This document shows, one piece after another, positions 53,709-62,725 of a DNA stretch of 64,000 bases. Every line of letters starts with the position of its first letter. The first letter of the stretch is position 1. The notes beneath the pieces are model-generated. The model did not search any database. It worked only from the letters and a program-made list of their open reading frames with translations, and was not told where the DNA came from. The stretch lies in NCBI GenBank assembly GCA_023441105.1, contig JAEZQX010000438.1, positions 1 to 64,000 on the forward strand, written 5' to 3'. The translations under genes were made by a program, and so were the position numbers. The DNA comes from Pseudomonadota bacterium (lineage in GTDB: Bacteria; Pseudomonadota; Gammaproteobacteria; Burkholderiales; Burkholderiaceae).

Positions 53709-55457
53709 TCACATCTGATCGCTGGTTTCTGCCGCCGGTGAGGAATCAAACAGATCATGTCCAGGTGGCCGCATGAGTTCCTTGACCCGGTCAGCAACCC
53801 GGATGGCAAGTGCCAGGATGGTCAGAGTCGGAGGGGCGAATCCGCTGGTGGGGAAGACGGAGCTGCTGGCGACGAAGAGGTTGCTCATCCCGTGCACCTT
53901 GCAGTCGGCGTCTACGACTCCCGTCCTTGGGCTGTGCGACATGCGGGTAGTGCCCGACGGGTGGTGAGCGGACATCTGCGCCAGTATGGGGTAACCCTCG
54001 CGCCGTTCGAGCCGCAACTCGCCGATACCAGCGCGGGCGAACTCCTCCGCGAGGATGTCCTGCGTCCTGACGATACTGAAGATATCGAGGTCGTTCCATT
54101 TGAACGTGACGCGTCCTCGCTGCATGCCCACGGCATCGCGTTCCGCTGTCAGCGTGATCCGGTTGTGCGGGTCCGGCGACTGTTCGCACATCTGATGCAC
54201 GTCGAGCGTGGGGAAGCGCTTCTCGAAATCCTTCGTTCCGTGCCATCCGAGGCTGTCGAAGTTGAACTCGGGCCGATACGACATCCTGCGCAGCATCTTG
54301 ATGTAGACGAGATCATCGATTCCCCGTGCGATTTCCAGCAGGTGAGGCAGCAGCTGGCGTGGAAGCTTTCGCTCCCGCCAAGCCGCAACGAGGGCGCGAG
54401 CGGAGCGATGGGCGGGAGCACGCGAGGTGGCCTCGCGTCCGAAAGGGCGATGCAGGCCCTGGTAAAGGGAGAATCGCTCACGTGGCGAGAAGCTGATCAG
54501 GTTCCCGAGAATTGCTTCTTCGCTCAGCGTCTTCGTCGACAAGGTCAGCTTGCCGAGAACCTGCTTGCCATGCGACCGATGCATGTCGTAGAAGGCGAAC
54601 TTGCGAAGCCCCGCCGCGGAGGTAGGAGTCAACACACCGGCCCTGACGATCTGGCGGTCCATCAGGTAGCGTCCGACAAGGTCGTGGTGGTTCCCGATTC
54701 CCGCGCGGGCGGTCGATCGCGACGCGAGCAACAGCCGAGGCACCTCGAACGCGCCCTGCGCCAGGATCAGCATCCGAGGCTTGATGCTGAACCGATTGCC
54801 GTTCATGCAGGCTACTTGAACTGCCGAGATGGTGTCGGCGGTTTCATTGCTCAGCAGCTCGACGACGTTGGACCAGGTGATGATCGTGACGTCTGGGCTG
54901 GACGCCAGCCGTTGCGGCAGGTGCTTCTGGAATACGTCTTGTGCCCCGAAGCTGACCACTCTGCTGGTCAGTCTCTCATTCTCGAACAGGCGGTGGGCGT
55001 CATCCGCGTGCGCTTCAGGTCGGTAGTCGATATTCCCCGCTTCGCACGCCTCCTGCGCCCGGTGCAGGAACGGGGCCAGCGTCCGGGCGCTGATTGGCCA
55101 GCCGCTGTCGGGCAACCAGGGGCGTTCCAGGAAATCAGATTCGTCCAGTGGCACCAGGTGCAGATGGCGCTGCCGATCGATGAGCACGTCCCATTGGGCA
55201 GAGGTCCCGCCAACCCGACGATCATGCCCGTGCAGTGGGTCGGGGTAGAGATCGTCGTTTTCCTCCACTTCGAACTGTGCAAGAAGCTGGGTGGCAGCAT
55301 CGGGCTCGAAGCCGCCGGACTCGACCAGGCAGATCCGGAATCCACATCCCAGGAACTCCTTCGCCGCGACCAGTCCGGCCGGACCTGCACCCACGATGCA
55401 AACGTCATAACCGGCCAGGGCAGCATCCCTGTCGATCGTTCGTCCATCTACGATCAT
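53709..55457 (-). CDS. GMC-family oxidoreductase
   Basis: A 582-residue FAD enzyme: dinucleotide-binding VCIVGAGPAGLVAAKEFL at 19-36, VGGTSAQW, AQGAFEVPRLLLAS and a C-terminal active-site region AHHPSGTTRMSHSPRTGVVD followed by HGMSNLFVASSSVFPTSGFA. Similar to membrane-linked or cytoplasmic sugar/alcohol dehydrogenases. It lacks a signal peptide. Last chromosomal gene before the integrated element. Confidence 0.88.
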   Translation of the reverse strand: MIVDGRTIDRDAALAGYDVCIVGAGPAGLVAAKEFLGCGFRICLVESGGFEPDAATQLLAQFEVEENDDLYPDPLHGHDRRVGGTSAQWDVLIDRQRHLHLVPLDESDFLERPWLPDSGWPISARTLAPFLHRAQEACEAGNIDYRPEAHADDAHRLFENERLTSRVVSFGAQDVFQKHLPQRLASSPDVTIITWSNVVELLSNETADTISAVQVACMNGNRFSIKPRMLILAQGAFEVPRLLLASRSTARAGIGNHHDLVGRYLMDRQIVRAGVLTPTSAAGLRKFAFYDMHRSHGKQVLGKLTLSTKTLSEEAILGNLISFSPRERFSLYQGLHRPFGREATSRAPAHRSARALVAAWRERKLPRQLLPHLLEIARGIDDLVYIKMLRRMSYRPEFNFDSLGWHGTKDFEKRFPTLDVHQMCEQSPDPHNRITLTAERDAVGMQRGRVTFKWNDLDIFSIVRTQDILAEEFARAGIGELRLERREGYPILAQMSAHHPSGTTRMSHSPRTGVVDADCKVHGMSNLFVASSSVFPTSGFAPPTLTILALAIRVADRVKELMRPPGHDLFDSSPAAETSDQM

Positions 55458-55920
55458 CTATACAACCACCGGTTCAGGCCTTGCCTGTCCTCCGGACGTC
55501 CGTGGTGAGGGAAGCGTCCTGCAAAGGACCAGGATGCGGAGCAGCGACGTCATGAGTCTGACCGTCCGGCCAACCTCTTGGCGGGACGCATGCGTTTCGC
55601 GCGCAGGCGCTCAGGGAGGCATTCAGTGCCACTTCGTGCTGCATCGGTCGCGGGTGGCAACTCAGGCCTAAGCCGTCCAGCAGGAGCGCTGGACGTGAGT
55701 TCAGGATAGCGCTCGGCCTGCCAGCCTGCAACGGCCGGAACCGCCGTTGATCCAGGAGGGTTTGCCGCTCGTTGAATCAGCGGACGGTCGGCGTCTGGCC
55801 GGAGGGCGGCGGTCCAGTCAGCGTCGTGTCGTCATGGCCGACCCACACGAGTGCGGCATCCCATGCACCTGGGAAGACTGGAGCGACAGTGAAGCCAACT
55901 GGAACGCTGGCTGGGTGAAG
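55458..55920. other. Gene-free stretch left of the attachment site
   Basis: 463 bp between the GMC start and the tRNA remnant. It must contain the GMC promoter. A minus-strand ORF (about 55777-56028) crosses the remnant and ends DDTTLTGPPPSGQTP, which reads like the end of a real protein but has no recognisable family. Nothing else convincing. Confidence 0.4.
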
Positions 55921-55965
55921 TGGTGGCCAAGGGCGGAATTGAACCACCGACACAAGGATTTTCAG
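55921..55965 (-). other. tRNA-Phe(GAA) 3' remnant, attachment site
   Basis: On the minus strand the 45 bases give the 3' part of tRNA-Phe: CTGAAAATC (anticodon GAA with loop), variable region GTGTC, T-arm GGTGG-TTCAATT-CCGCC and the encoded ACCA end. Homology stops at the anticodon loop; the sequence to the right cannot form the 5' half. This is the classic duplicated attB core left when an element integrates at a tRNA 3' end. The integrase begins 173 bp to the right. The intact tRNA-Phe should lie at the far end of the element. Confidence 0.85.
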
Positions 55966-56137
55966 GCCGGCGGCTCGCGAGGCGCAACGCGGCACATCGA
56001 CGCCGATTATGGCTGGGCGTGCTTTCAACTTATTGATTTATCAGGGAAAGTCCTCCCCGAGGACGGCTCATAAGACATGGCCTCCCACTGCGCGCTCACG
56101 TACATTGCCCGTACATCACCGGACATAGGAGTGGGAA

Positions 56138-57397
56138 GTGGGCAAGCGATTCTTGGTCAAGAAGGCAGCGGACGCATTCACTTGTCCGCCGGATAAGGAC
56201 CAGGCGTTCCTTTGGTGTACGGAACCGCGGGGGTTCGGGCTTAGATGCACCCGGGGCGGCTTCAAGAGCTTCGTGCTGGCGGGAACCTTTGAGAGAAAGG
56301 AGCGTCGGATCACGCTCGGCGCCTATGGCGATCTCACGATCGCAGCAGCCAGGGCGATAGCCTACGAACGACGGCTGGAGCTGCTGGCCGGTAAGGATCG
56401 GCAGGTGGAGAAGAGGCGGGCTGAGGTCCTGCAGGTTACGCTTCGAACCGTCTCCGAGCGATACATCGCGGAGCGGCGCACGGCGCATGGACCTTTGCGA
56501 CCTGCCACCAAACGGGACATCGCGCGGCACGTGACGAAGACCTTTGCTGACTGGGCCGACAAGCCGATCAACTCAATAACCCGAGATCTTTGCGTCGAAA
56601 GGTTCGACGAGATTTCCAAGAATTCGCCTTACGCAGCGAATCAAGCCATGCGATACCTAGCTGCTCTGTGCTCCTAGGCGCGTGAGGAGTACTCGGACGG
56701 GGAGGGCTACCCCCTCCTCGAGCAGAATCCGGTGTCGCGGCTCTTCCGGATACGGCGAAGGAACCTTGAGCGACCACGTACCAAGCGGATCCCCTTAGAC
56801 AAGGTCGGGGAGGTCTGGCGGATGCTCGAACTCCGGCAGGCGGTCGGTCGCACGGTTGAGGAACGGACTTCGGCAGCGTTCGTCCTGTTCCTGATCGCCA
56901 CCGGAGCTAGGCGCTCGGAAGCCGGTCAGCTGAAGTGGGAAGACGTGCATCTCAAGGAGGGCTGGTTCGAGTTTCCAGCGACGGTTACCAAGACCCACGT
57001 GTCTCATCGGCTGCCGATCACGCCTTTACTGAAGCAACTCCTCGAATCACTCCCGAGACGGGAGTCGAACCCGTACTGCTTCGCGTCCTCCGGGGTAAAG
57101 CATCGCTATATCACTCTACCGAGGGCCGCGATGAAGGCTGTAAGCAAGATCGCCGGCATCGCACTTAGTCCTCATGATTTAAGACGAACGGCCGACTCGA
57201 TTGCGAAGGAGGCGGGTGTTGATGCTGACGATCGACGCGCGATCCTCGCCCACGCTGCCTCCGACATCCATAGCAAGCATTACGGGAACGACGTGACTCC
57301 CAAGGCGCTGGCGAAGGCAGTCGAGACCATGCACGCGTGGATCGTCACTCAAGTCTGCTCGTTGGCGGATCAAGTGAACCTTAGGGAAGCGGTGTAG
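56138..57397 (+). pseudogene. Tyrosine integrase interrupted by an in-frame amber codon
   Basis: The 420-codon frame is intact except for a single TAG at 56675-56677 (codon 180) after AMRYLAALCS; the same frame continues AREEYSDGEG. The N-terminal half holds a DUF4102-like arm-binding/SAM region (TLGAYGDLTIAAARA). The catalytic half, from about 56732, has Arg in IATGARRSEAGQL, Lys in TKTHVSHRLPI, H-x-x-R in SPHDLRRT, His in ILAHAAS and Tyr in SKHYGND. It is adjacent to the tRNA-Phe remnant. The amber may be a nonsense mutation of a Trp, Tyr or Gln codon, or a sequencing error; a suppressible codon is possible. Confidence 0.85.
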
Positions 57398-57424
57398 GGT
57401 AAAACCGGGGTGGTAGTGGCGTGC

Positions 57425-57630
57425 GCGGCTATGGTACGCTGTGGTTAACCAGCGGGTCGTAACCCCGCGGGCCGTGTGATCCGCAGCACGCTCATGAGGC
57501 GCAGGCGGGAACGTTAGCCGGTCGGAGCAAGGGTGAGAATCCCCCAGGACCCGGACTCCCATGCGGGTGACCATCCGCAGGACCGATGCGCAAGCATCGG
57601 ATACCTGTGCTTGGCTCACCCGTTTTGCTA
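57425..57630 (+). ncRNA. Structured RNA between integrase and AlpA-like gene (int-alpA type)
   Basis: A non-coding stretch with several compatible stems. GCGGG 57452-57456 pairs with CCCGC 57464-57468; TGCGG 57562-57566 with CCGCA 57575-57579; CCGATGC 57583-57589 with GCATCGG 57594-57600 over a GCAA tetraloop; and a long-range GGGTGAG 57531-57537 with CTCACCC 57615-57621 enclosing the last two. Position, length and structure fit the int-alpA RNA motif reported by comparative genomics between integrase and alpA genes. A match to its covariance model has not been made here. Confidence 0.65.
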
Positions 57631-57663
57631 TCTACGTGGTGAGCGATCAATAAGGCGCGCACC

Positions 57664-57879
57664 ATGTCTATCTCCGATCTACCCAAGTTTCTGACGACGG
57701 ATCAGGCAGCTGAACTGCTAACCGTCAGCCCCTCTACGCTTGAGGTTTGGCGCTACCGAGGAACCGGTCCACGATTCGTCAAGATCGGCCGGAGCGTCCG
57801 CTATCGGCAATCAGACCTTGCGGCGTTCATCGACGAACGGGCTCGGGTTAGTCAGCAAGAATCGGCTGTCGCTCGATGA
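57664..57879 (+). CDS. AlpA-like helix-turn-helix excisionase/regulator
   Basis: A 71-residue MerR/HTH_17-type DNA-binding protein: FLTTDQAAELLTVSPSTLEVW is the helix-turn-helix and YRGTGPRFVKIGRSVRYRQSDL the wing. AlpA and excisionase proteins of this kind direct integrase activity and early transcription of P4-like elements. Confidence 0.8.
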   Translation: MSISDLPKFLTTDQAAELLTVSPSTLEVWRYRGTGPRFVKIGRSVRYRQSDLAAFIDERARVSQQESAVAR

Positions 57880-58034
57880 GCAGAGGATCATCCCGTCCGC
57901 GGCCCCCGACCTGCGGGCCTAGCAAGGCTGTGCTTCTCCGTCCGTATCGGCTCTCCATGTCGGTCGGCTGTCGGATCGAGGGTGGCCGGACAGGCCATCC
58001 CTCAACCAACGTATAAGCTCACCACGCTGCGATC

Positions 58035-60104
58035 GTGGCAGCCAGCGGTGTCGACGTGAGCCAGGTTCCGAACGTTGCGCCAGGGCGCTGGAATCCAGAG
58101 CTGTGGGTCAACATCCCATCGGAGCTCAAGGCACTGCCGCAGTGGTGTCTGGCTCTAGAAAGTGGAGCACCCGCATACTTAGGAGGCGACGACAAACTGT
58201 ACCCTGCTTCCGTAAGCGACCCGTCCACTTGGACCTCCTTTGAGAAGGCCTCCGCCGCAGGAGCTCGACTCGGCCTCCACATCGGCTTTGTCCTGGCTGC
58301 AGGCACGTGCCTATCGTGCATTGATCTTGACGTTGTCGACGAGGACTCGCAGCGCCGGAAGGGTCAGCCAATAGACCCGGCCAGATGGACCAATCAGAAG
58401 GACTTCGAGAGGTTTAACCGAATCCTTGACAGCTTCGACAGTTACACAGAGTGGTCGAGGAATGGCAAGGGGGTCCATGTTTGGGCTCGGGGAGAGATCG
58501 GGGAGGGTAAAAGACGTGATCACGTTGAGCTTTACTCCCAACAGCGGTTCATCATCTGTACTGGCGCAACATTCCATCCGGTCCCAAAGCCGATCGCAGC
58601 ACGGCAGGACCTACTTGACATCCTCTGGGGCGAGTTGCATCGCGGATCATCGGAACTCGTCAAGCATCACGACGATCCCACTGGCGACCCGTGGTGGTAC
58701 ATCGGGCAGCAGGCGCTTGACGAAGAAGGCCATCCGAAGAACAACGAATTCGGCCGTCTTTTTGCTGGGAAGTGGCAAGGCCGACACTACGCATCGCAGT
58801 CAGAAGCGGACCTTGCGCTCGTCAAGATGCTTTGCAGACTCAGCACCTCAGATGAGCAGGTATGGGCTGCATTCAAGGTGTCCATGCTCGGTCGACGCAC
58901 GAAAGCAGACAGACCGGACTACAGGCTTTCCACACTTCGACTTGCTCGGACACACCTTGCGAACGATGAGGTCTTGGCCGCGCATGGTCGACAAGTCACG
59001 GAGAGCTTACTGCAGATGCCGCTGACGCAGCCCACGTGTACGGCCAGTCAACGGTCAATCGCCATCCTATCTGATGACGAGTTGCAGAACCTACCGGCAC
59101 AGCGTTGGATCGTGAAGGGGATCGTTCCTGAAACCGGCGTCGGCGCCATCTATGGCGCTTCCGGAACCTATAAGTCGTTCCTGGCGCTCGACATGCTGGC
59201 ACACGTTGGCAACGGCGTTGCTTGGTTCGGGAACCGAGTCCGCCTTGCCCATGCGCTCTACCTTCCGTTCGAAGGTCAGGGCGGAATACCGAAGCGAGTT
59301 GCCGCCTGGCGGCAGATCAAGTCGCAGCAGTCGGGGCATCTGGTCTCAGCTCGGGTGGGATTCGTGATGGACCGCCTGAACTTACGAGACCAGACGGACC
59401 GCGACCGACTGGTTGCTTCCTTGAGGGAGAGGGGCTGGGCGGGAGGCTTGATATGCATAGACACTCTCGCTCAAGCCGGGCAAGGAATCGAGGAGAACAG
59501 CAGTGCTATGGGGGAGATGATCGGCATCTTCGAAGAACTCAAGCTCCGGCTGAACTGCGCGGTGCTCATCATTCACCATGCGGGCAAGGATCTTGGCAGG
59601 GGCATGCGAGGCTGGTCGGGACTACATGCTGCAATGGACTTCGTCATTGAGGTAGAGCCGAGGGGGAAGGGGGCGGTGAACTCGAAATTCGTCCTCACCA
59701 AAGTCAAGGATGGGCAGGACGGCCGTGCATTCGAGTTCAGCACAACGCCCGTCGATCTGGGTGTAGACGAGGACGGGGACCGGATAACATCTCTTACGGT
59801 CTCCCCGCCCGTGCAGATCGACATTGGCGGGCTGATGGGTGATGAGCAGGAAGACAGTGCCAGGCAGGAGGCGCGCGACGCCGAGGATGACGAGTTTGTT
59901 TGGAGGTGGATCAAGGAACAAGTGGAAGCAGGCGGGTACCCCACAGGTCGTTCGCTCGAGGGCCAGCGGGAACAGATGAGGAGGCTTCGCACCTTAACTC
60001 AGAAGCAGCTTCGTGATTCCATCAATAGGCTAAAAGCCGCGAGCCGAGTAGTTGAGAGTGAGGAGAAGGCGCCTTCGGGTAACAAGTGGCTTGAGGCGAA
60101 GTAG
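58035..60104 (+). CDS. Primase-polymerase / RepA-like helicase fusion
   Basis: A 689-residue replication protein. The N-terminal archaeo-eukaryotic primase/polymerase domain has the acidic CIDLD (95-99), the S-x-H-like KGVHVW (145-150) and ELYSQQRFIICTG (165-177). The AAA/RecA-like RepA helicase has P-loop GASGTYKS (374-381), Walker B LICIDTL and IIHHAGKDLG. A C-terminal winged-helix segment (TLTQKQLRDSINRLKAA) probably contacts the origin. GTG start. Iteron-like repeats follow directly, as expected for an autonomous replication module. Confidence 0.85.
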   Translation: MAASGVDVSQVPNVAPGRWNPELWVNIPSELKALPQWCLALESGAPAYLGGDDKLYPASVSDPSTWTSFEKASAAGARLGLHIGFVLAAGTCLSCIDLDVVDEDSQRRKGQPIDPARWTNQKDFERFNRILDSFDSYTEWSRNGKGVHVWARGEIGEGKRRDHVELYSQQRFIICTGATFHPVPKPIAARQDLLDILWGELHRGSSELVKHHDDPTGDPWWYIGQQALDEEGHPKNNEFGRLFAGKWQGRHYASQSEADLALVKMLCRLSTSDEQVWAAFKVSMLGRRTKADRPDYRLSTLRLARTHLANDEVLAAHGRQVTESLLQMPLTQPTCTASQRSIAILSDDELQNLPAQRWIVKGIVPETGVGAIYGASGTYKSFLALDMLAHVGNGVAWFGNRVRLAHALYLPFEGQGGIPKRVAAWRQIKSQQSGHLVSARVGFVMDRLNLRDQTDRDRLVASLRERGWAGGLICIDTLAQAGQGIEENSSAMGEMIGIFEELKLRLNCAVLIIHHAGKDLGRGMRGWSGLHAAMDFVIEVEPRGKGAVNSKFVLTKVKDGQDGRAFEFSTTPVDLGVDEDGDRITSLTVSPPVQIDIGGLMGDEQEDSARQEARDAEDDEFVWRWIKEQVEAGGYPTGRSLEGQREQMRRLRTLTQKQLRDSINRLKAASRVVESEEKAPSGNKWLEAK

Positions 60105-60132
60105 GACGGTAGGACGGCAGGACCGCAGGACG
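60101..60132. repeat. Four 8-bp tandem repeats
   Basis: GTAGGACG, GTAGGACG, GCAGGACC and GCAGGACG in a row, the first covering the stop codon of the primase gene. Part of the repeat-rich, origin-like region. Confidence 0.8.
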
Positions 60133-60160
60133 GACAGGTCCCCGCCACAGGCCCATGGGC

Positions 60161-60291
60161 GCGTTGGGGGTGCGTTAACACATCGACGCACATACGAACG
60201 CCCAGGGCTGCAAACGCACCCCCTAGTGGGTGCGTTGCCTGCGTTAGCCCTATAGGTAACGCGCCTCCCTAACGCACCTCTGCAACGCACC
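60161..60291. repeat. Iteron-like octamer cluster, candidate replication origin
   Basis: The octamer GGTGCGTT or its complement AACGCACC occurs five times: 60169, 60213 (complement), 60229, 60271 (complement) and 60284 (complement), with an AACGCGCC variant at 60258. The copies at 60213-60221 and 60228-60236 form a perfect 9-bp inverted repeat AACGCACCC...GGGTGCGTT. The cluster lies 65 bp after the primase-helicase gene, where element origins of this kind are found. Confidence 0.65.
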
Positions 60292-60786
60292 TGCTGCCTC
60301 ATGGTTCCGTTGGCTTCACCGGGAGCTCATTGTGGTTTCGCAATCCCCTCGTGTCGATCCACGGCTCCGTTGCCTCAGCGCGTCAGCATCCGCCCAGGAT
60401 AGTCCCTCAGCGTGGAGGCGGGGAGGCGAAGTTGAACATTCGTTAGATTGTTCGATGCAAATCGGCTTGCGGCTGCGCTCAGCAAACTGAACCCTGGATT
60501 TTCCAAGGCCAGTGGGCAATCATTTCCTGCGAGAGCCCTGCAGTCACTCAAGCCCCGCGCGGTTAGTGGGCGCTCAGACCTGCGCGTGATAGCAGCGATA
60601 TATGGATCGGCCTTCCTGGAACGATGTCGATGTTGATCAGTGGGAGCGTCTGCTAGGCCGCCCAGCGGCCTGAGCGTTCGATGACTACGTTCTGGCTGGG
60701 CGGATCCGGTGACGACAGTCAGCGATTGACTCACCAGAGCCCGACATGCTTGGAGTCTCGAGACGCTCATGAAAGGGGAGGCGGCG
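60292..60786. other. Gene-free stretch right of the repeat cluster
   Basis: 495 bp with no convincing reading frame, RNA or terminator; may contain the rest of the origin and the promoter of the next gene. Confidence 0.4.
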
Positions 60787-61374
60787 ATGCCCGATGCAGA
60801 CAAATGGAACGAATCCCAGGATCCTGATTTTGCTAACTGGAAGCGCATCAGGTTGGCGGTTGAGCATGAGAACCTGCTTCTTAACTCGCGAATGACTTGG
60901 CTATTGTCCGCTCAGGCGTTTCTGCTGGCCGCATATGTATTAGTCTTCACAGCCACGGCAAGGCTCGACTTCACCCCAGGCAGGGTGGTTGAGGCTAACT
61001 TCCTGTTGTATGCGCTTACCGCGTTGGGAATATTTGCTAGCGGCTATCTATCCTTGGGACTTAAGGCGGCTTACGATCAGCACTACGAGTTAGTCGAGTG
61101 GTGGAGCCGCAATCGGCTTAATCCGGATCGTCACCCTCCAATCTGCGGAGCGGAGCCTAGGGCATTCTTTTTAGTGTATGTGCCGTACTACGTGTTCGGC
61201 CTTTCGTTCGTCCTGATTTGGGTGGCCCTCGCATTTGTTCCGCGCGCTCAGCACGCCGAGAGCTACCGACGGTTTGTTGAAGCTATCGTGCAGCAGTATG
61301 GAGTACTAGCTCTAGTAGTTCTCGCGCTGATCGTCATTGCTTTCTTTGTAGGGCGCGTAGGAAGGAAGACATGA
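60787..61374 (+). CDS. Multi-TM membrane protein of unknown function
   Basis: A 195-residue protein from ATG 60787, preceded by GGGGAGG at six bases; ATG 60769 is less favoured. The N-terminal helix is charged (WKRIRLAVEHENLLLNSRMT), then about four TM segments (near 37-57, 75-95, 127-150 and 172-192). The LAVEHENLLLNSRMTWLL text resembles a family of small membrane proteins common in mobile and defence-rich islands, but I cannot name it. Codon use is less GC-rich than the chromosome. Confidence 0.65.
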   Translation: MPDADKWNESQDPDFANWKRIRLAVEHENLLLNSRMTWLLSAQAFLLAAYVLVFTATARLDFTPGRVVEANFLLYALTALGIFASGYLSLGLKAAYDQHYELVEWWSRNRLNPDRHPPICGAEPRAFFLVYVPYYVFGLSFVLIWVALAFVPRAQHAESYRRFVEAIVQQYGVLALVVLALIVIAFFVGRVGRKT

Positions 61375-61892
61375 GCGCAAAAGGTGGTCGAGTCTAGCTG
61401 CATAGGCTTTCGCTCCACAGGCCGAAAATTCCCTCTGCTCGGCTTGACGGTAGCTAGGCAATTGCGTTCGCTAGGTTTCAGGTCTATTTGTGCGGCGGTG
61501 GTTCGGAGTTTTTTCGGCAAGGCTTGCCGGGGCCTTGGAACGCATCTCGCGGGGCCCGACCTCTTCGCCTCTGCTGGTCCGTGCGGTCCCTACGGCTTGT
61601 TAGTTCGTACTCGGACCCCCACGGAGCCACTTGTTTCGCCCCCTTCTCTTATGCCGCCAGTTGCCTCATGTCATGTGGGTTGAGCGCCCCCGAAGGATCG
61701 ACGCTCCTCTGGGCGATGGGGCAAGGTGCTGATTTCGCTGGCCCTGACGCATAGGGGAAGGCTACTGTAACCACAGCGTCCGCAACGTGTTTGGCAGCCG
61801 GGGCTTGTCTGGAGGGCGACACCTAGGACGTCACCACTGACCCGGGAAAGGCGGGCCAGAGATTGCAACTAGTTTGCTGAGAGCAAGAAGTT
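61375..61892. other. Gene-free stretch in the element
   Basis: 518 bp with only weak open frames, none coding-like. A perfect 15-bp palindrome CGGCAAG-G-CTTGCCG at 61515-61529 has its T-run on the left side only, so it does not act as a rightward terminator. Confidence 0.4.
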
Positions 61893-62333
61893 ATGACCTC
61901 ACCCGATCGATCTCCCCGTCCTCCAGGCAACCCCAACTGGTCAAAAGGAATGATCAGCCCGAACCCCGCGGGCAGGCCTGTGGGCCTCCTGGACCGTCGG
62001 CAGAAGCTGAACAAGGCCCTCCTTGACAGCGCCAGCGAGATCGCCCAGCTGGTGGTCGACAAGGCCCTCGAGGGTGACATGCATGCCGCTTCCATTGTCC
62101 TGGCGCGGGTCGCACCAGCCCTGAAGCCCCAGGCGGAACGGGTCCAGTTCGATCTCGACGCCAGCGCACCCCTGACTGATCAGGCAGAGGCTGTGGTCCA
62201 GGCAATCGCAAGCGGCGACCTGGCTGCCGATACGGCGAAGATGATCATCGATGCCATCGCGGCTCTAGGTGCAATCCGGCAACTCGACGAGATGGAGCAA
62301 CGACTGCAAAAACTTGAAAGGAGAGCAGCATGA
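61893..62333 (+). CDS. DUF5681-like mobile-element protein
   Basis: A 146-residue protein. PNWSKGMISPNPAGRPVGL near 14-32 resembles the DUF5681 (phage/element) N-terminal motif of KG-x-S-x-NPxGRP form; the rest is helical with a C-terminal coiled-coil stretch (DEMEQRLQKLERR). AAGAAG precedes the ATG. Such proteins are found in phage packaging and island contexts. Confidence 0.65.
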   Translation: MTSPDRSPRPPGNPNWSKGMISPNPAGRPVGLLDRRQKLNKALLDSASEIAQLVVDKALEGDMHAASIVLARVAPALKPQAERVQFDLDASAPLTDQAEAVVQAIASGDLAADTAKMIIDAIAALGAIRQLDEMEQRLQKLERRAA

Positions 62334-62725
62334 TGAAGACACAGGCGGCTGTGGACACAAGTCTCCTACGCTATTCCATGGCCCGTGAAGTGCCTGGAAG
62401 GGCACCGACCTACGTCAACCTCTTTCGGCCGCCGTGGGGGCTCTCCGTGACCCGCTCCGTGGACGAGCCAGTCGATGAGTTTTGGACTCGTGTGACGGAG
62501 GTCGCAGACGCCCTTCGAAGGGAAGTAGTTCGGGCGGGCCTACATCCTCCCCGAGAACCAATGTGGTTGACCGTCTTGTGCCACTACGAGGAGACCTCCG
62601 CCCCGGAATCTGACCTCTTGGAGGCATGCCGGCAGCCACTCAGGAAGCTGATCGGGTCGCCTTCACCATTCGAGGACTTGAAGATCCGGGCGGCAGTGGC
62701 GCTGGCGGCGCTGACAATGAAGTGA
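62330..62725 (+). CDS. Hypothetical element protein
   Basis: A 131-residue protein whose start overlaps the preceding stop (ATGATGA) and follows AAAGGAG at seven bases, so it is translationally coupled. No family recognised. C-terminal ALRRE...DLKIRAAVALAAL is helical. Confidence 0.55.
   Translation: MMKTQAAVDTSLLRYSMAREVPGRAPTYVNLFRPPWGLSVTRSVDEPVDEFWTRVTEVADALRREVVRAGLHPPREPMWLTVLCHYEETSAPESDLLEACRQPLRKLIGSPSPFEDLKIRAAVALAALTMK

Noticed and set aside
53757..55508. 583-codon plus-strand frame opposite the GMC gene
   Set aside because: It mirrors the GMC gene almost exactly; such long antisense frames are expected in high-GC DNA, and it has no recognisable motif.
57045..57120. tRNA-like T-arm (GGGTTCGACTCCC) on the minus strand
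   Set aside because: Lies inside the integrase catalytic domain, where the plus strand encodes conserved residues, and no acceptor stem can be formed.
61515..61529. CGGCAAG-G-CTTGCCG hairpin as a terminator
   Set aside because: The T-run is 5' of the stem on the plus strand, giving an A-run after it on the minus strand; neither orientation makes an intrinsic terminator.
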